A program made the translations under genes and the position numbers. From NCBI GenBank assembly GCA_002342685.1, contig DDQN01000092.1, positions 110,559 through 174,558 on the forward strand: 64,000 bases of DNA, in the 5' to 3' direction. The notes beneath the pieces were generated by a model. That model saw nothing but the letters and a program-made list of their open reading frames with translations, did not search any database and was not told where the DNA came from. Below, piece by piece: positions 61,845 through 64,000 of this stretch. Every line of letters starts with the position of its first letter. Within the stretch, counting starts at the first letter, position 1. The DNA comes from Vibrio sp. UBA2441 (GTDB taxonomy: Bacteria; Pseudomonadota; Gammaproteobacteria; Enterobacterales; Vibrionaceae).

Positions 61845-63836
61845 ATGAAAGGTTCGGTAATCAGGCGCATGTTCGCCGGATTTTCAGTCATTGTCGTAAT
61901 GTTCATCATTACAATTACGATCATGTTAGGTGGAATCAATGATATTTATTCTAAGTTTGGTACTGTAACTACACAGTCGCTCCCATTAGTCTCTCTGTCC
62001 AACCAAACTAGCGTTCAGTTGCTCTCTGCAGATAAAGCGTTTAAAGATTTTCTTACCACGCAGAATCAAGACCGCATGACTCAGATCCGAAACAACTTTT
62101 CAGACGCTCAACAGAGCTATCAATCTATCTTTGGCGATCTTAAGTCTGCGAGTCAAGCCTACCCTGAACTTACTGATGATATACAGAAACTCACAGAGAT
62201 TGAGTCTCTCTTCTTTACCGAAGCCGAAGAGGCAATGAACAATTACCAAGAGATGTTCGCAACTCAAGAGCAAGTACAAAAATCTGCACGCCGTTTTCAA
62301 CGACTCACCTCTGAATTGAACACTGGAATGAAAGAGTATGTGTCTGATCAAAATAGCATTTCAGTGAAGCTAATCGCGAAGAGCTACTTTATTAAACTAA
62401 AAGATGCTGAGCTTGCCACGTCCGATGCATTAGCCAGCTCCGATACTGCATTTGTAAAAGAAGCGGTAGCAAAAAACACCAAGGCCGTCTCTCACCTTAA
62501 CTACGCTTTTAATAGCCTAGCTACTCAATTACCATCGATTAAAGGCAGTTTTGAAGAGTCAGTCGCTCAATTTACTCAGGACATAGGCAAACCCGGAGGT
62601 GTTCTAGACCAACATTTTGCTTACCTCTCGGCAAGAGAAAGGTTGTACAACAACATCGAAAACCTCGCGGCCAAGATAGACTCAGCAATGGCTTTATTAA
62701 GTGGGTTCAATAATGTAGCAACCAGTGAGTTGGAAAAATCACTCTCTGAAGCTGAAGATATTTATAATGATGGCATGATTAAGGCAACAAGTATTAGCAT
62801 TGTTGTAATTCTACTTGCCATTGGTATTGGGTACCACATCGCTCACAGCGTGAGATCGCCTCTGTCACGAATATTCGAAACCCTTGAAGCGTTAACTCAA
62901 GGCGATATGACAAAACGTATCGAGATTAAGCACAACAATGAGTTTGGCCGAGTAAGCACTCACATTAATAGCTTGGCAGACAATCTACACCGAATTTTGG
63001 TGCAATTAAATGATGCCTCTGCTGATCTTACTTCTGCAGCAAGTAAAAATCAGAATACCTCCAATGACGCACAAGGACAGCTAAGCGATCAAAGAGAACA
63101 AACGGCCAGTGTTGCCACTGCTATGACTGAAATGGAACACTCCGTTGTTGAAGTTTCTCAAAGTGCTCAAAACTCTTTAGATAAAGTACATCAGGTTGAA
63201 CAAGCGTCCGATACTGGTCGTCAGGTAATGAGTCAGAATATAACCACGATTAATCAACTGGAAGGCCGGTTAAATGAGTCTGTAGTCGCGGTATCCCAGC
63301 TTCAAAGCATGAGCAGTGAAATTGGATCAATTCTTGATGTAATTCGAGGTATCGCAGAACAAACCAATTTATTAGCTCTCAACGCAGCAATCGAAGCTGC
63401 TCGTGCAGGAGAGCAAGGCCGAGGTTTTGCCGTGGTTGCTGATGAAGTCCGTGTCCTTGCGAAAAAGACGACCGATTCCACAGAAGAGATTGAAGGCATG
63501 ATTAATAATCTTCAATCAAGCTCTAAAACAGCAGGAAAAGTGATTGAAAGCTGTATGGCAGAGATGGAGCAGTCGGTCGCTCAGGCATCTGACGCTAACA
63601 GCTCTATGGAAGAAATACAGTCATTAATTCTGGAAATTAGTCAGATGAGTACTCATATTTCTCAGGCTTCTTCGGAACAGAGTGAAACGACCTCAGATAT
63701 TGCACGCAGTTTGGAGGGAATTAACCAAATTGCTTCAGAAAGCCATGAAGCTATGTCAACTATCGCTAATGTCAGTGACAACATGGCTGAATTGGCAAAA
63801 CAGCAAGAGACATTGGTTCGACAATTTAAGTTATAA
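61845..63836 (+). CDS. Methyl-accepting chemotaxis protein with large periplasmic domain
   Basis: This is a 663-residue chemoreceptor. Membrane segments are at about 8-30 and 317-338, enclosing about 285 mostly helical residues without cysteine. HAMP starts near 340 (SPLSRIFETLEALTQGDMTKRIEIKHNNEFGRV). The signalling domain has QREQTASVATAMTEMEHSVVEVSQSAQ, tip IAEQTNLLALNAAIEAARAGEQ and GRGFAVVADEVRVLAKKTTDSTEEIE. The protein ends in ETLVRQFKL with no tether motif. It is divergent from hinT and ends in a strong terminator. Confidence 0.94.
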   Translation: MKGSVIRRMFAGFSVIVVMFIITITIMLGGINDIYSKFGTVTTQSLPLVSLSNQTSVQLLSADKAFKDFLTTQNQDRMTQIRNNFSDAQQSYQSIFGDLKSASQAYPELTDDIQKLTEIESLFFTEAEEAMNNYQEMFATQEQVQKSARRFQRLTSELNTGMKEYVSDQNSISVKLIAKSYFIKLKDAELATSDALASSDTAFVKEAVAKNTKAVSHLNYAFNSLATQLPSIKGSFEESVAQFTQDIGKPGGVLDQHFAYLSARERLYNNIENLAAKIDSAMALLSGFNNVATSELEKSLSEAEDIYNDGMIKATSISIVVILLAIGIGYHIAHSVRSPLSRIFETLEALTQGDMTKRIEIKHNNEFGRVSTHINSLADNLHRILVQLNDASADLTSAASKNQNTSNDAQGQLSDQREQTASVATAMTEMEHSVVEVSQSAQNSLDKVHQVEQASDTGRQVMSQNITTINQLEGRLNESVVAVSQLQSMSSEIGSILDVIRGIAEQTNLLALNAAIEAARAGEQGRGFAVVADEVRVLAKKTTDSTEEIEGMINNLQSSSKTAGKVIESCMAEMEQSVAQASDANSSMEEIQSLILEISQMSTHISQASSEQSETTSDIARSLEGINQIASESHEAMSTIANVSDNMAELAKQQETLVRQFKL

Positions 63837-63863
63837 CCACACAAATAGTGCTACAATGTAAAG

Positions 63864-63900
63864 CAAGGGCGAATAAATGTTAATTCGCCCTTGTTTTTTC
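63864..63900 (+). terminator. Intrinsic terminator after the last chemoreceptor gene
   Basis: CAAGGGCGAA pairs with TTCGCCCTTG over a 10-nt loop and is followed by TTTTTTC. Confidence 0.88.
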
Positions 63901-63983
63901 TATAGTTAATACCATATCGAATATAAGGTCTCATTTTTTGCTATTAGCAGAAGACCCATTCTTATAATTATAGAGGACGCATT

Positions 63984-64000
63984 ATGATCGTTCAGGTAGG
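63984..64000 (+). CDS. Possible start of the next gene (cut by window edge)
   Basis: An ATG at 63984 follows AGAGGA with 8 nt spacing and a TATAAT at 63963-63968. Only five codons (MIVQV) are inside the window, so the product cannot be named. Confidence 0.35.

Noticed and set aside
1..64000. CRISPR array, tRNA, rRNA or insertion sequence
   Set aside because: No regularly spaced repeats, cloverleaf-like sequences, rRNA motifs or transposase-like proteins were seen in the window.

Overview
The window reads as chromosomal DNA of a Vibrio-like marine gammaproteobacterium. The protein families and their order point to Vibrionaceae: comEC-msbA-lpxK-ycaR-kdsB, lolCDE beside a PilZ-like gene and mfd, and hinT-(COG3014)-ycfL-lpoB-thiK-ycfP-ndh. 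Four chemotaxis receptors, an OmpV-type porin-like protein and a DUF3360 transporter next to pflB fit the same lineage. No rRNA, tRNA, CRISPR array or insertion sequence was recognised. Genus assignment is inference from family resemblance and gene order; no database was searched.

Layout. 1-6 kb: the start of a methyl-accepting chemotaxis gene (cut by the window edge), xthA, and a basic amino-acid ABC transporter (artP, binding protein, artQ, artM) with an ArgR-like box in front. 6-14.4 kb: a fermentation block with a DUF3360 membrane protein behind an FNR-like site, pflB behind a long leader hairpin, a chemoreceptor, pflA and yfbU. 14.5-30.3 kb: on the minus strand, an ethanolamine microcompartment operon (eutS-P-Q-T-D-M-M2-N-E-J-G-A-B-C-L), then pduS- and pduT-like genes and an ethanolamine permease gene. 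30.8-36.7 kb: an OmpV/MipA protein and the prkA-yeaH-spoVR stress cluster. 36.9-44.6 kb: a Fur-boxed EamA transporter, a small unknown protein, and the LPS/competence group kdsB, ycaR, lpxK, msbA, comEC with a divergent DUF2062 gene. 44.8-53.6 kb: lolE-lolD-lolC, plzB-like, mfd, csiV-like and an acetyltransferase. 53.9-64 kb: a second complete chemoreceptor, ndh, ycfP, thiK, lpoB, ycfL, a COG3014 lipoprotein, hinT and a third complete chemoreceptor.

The most distinctive region is the microcompartment operon. Its order matches the enterobacterial eut operon, but eutH is missing between eutG and eutA (their codons overlap as ATGA), eutK and eutR are absent at the distal end, and pduS/pduT-like genes of the propanediol system follow eutL instead. 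The predicted route is: Eat imports ethanolamine; EutBC (kept active by EutA) splits it to acetaldehyde and ammonia inside the shell (EutM, EutM2, EutL, EutS, EutN, PduT-like); EutE makes acetyl-CoA, EutD acetyl phosphate and EutG ethanol. EutT adenosylates cobalamin, and the PduS-like flavo-iron-sulphur protein, probably docked on the PduT-like Fe-S shell protein, could reduce cobalamin in place. No eut regulator is encoded nearby. The operon leader instead carries a CRP-like box and helically spaced TGAATA repeats.

The pfl block and the eut operon both serve two-carbon/fermentative metabolism, with FNR-like control suggested upstream of the DUF3360 gene. The rest is largely housekeeping envelope biogenesis, DNA repair and chemotaxis.
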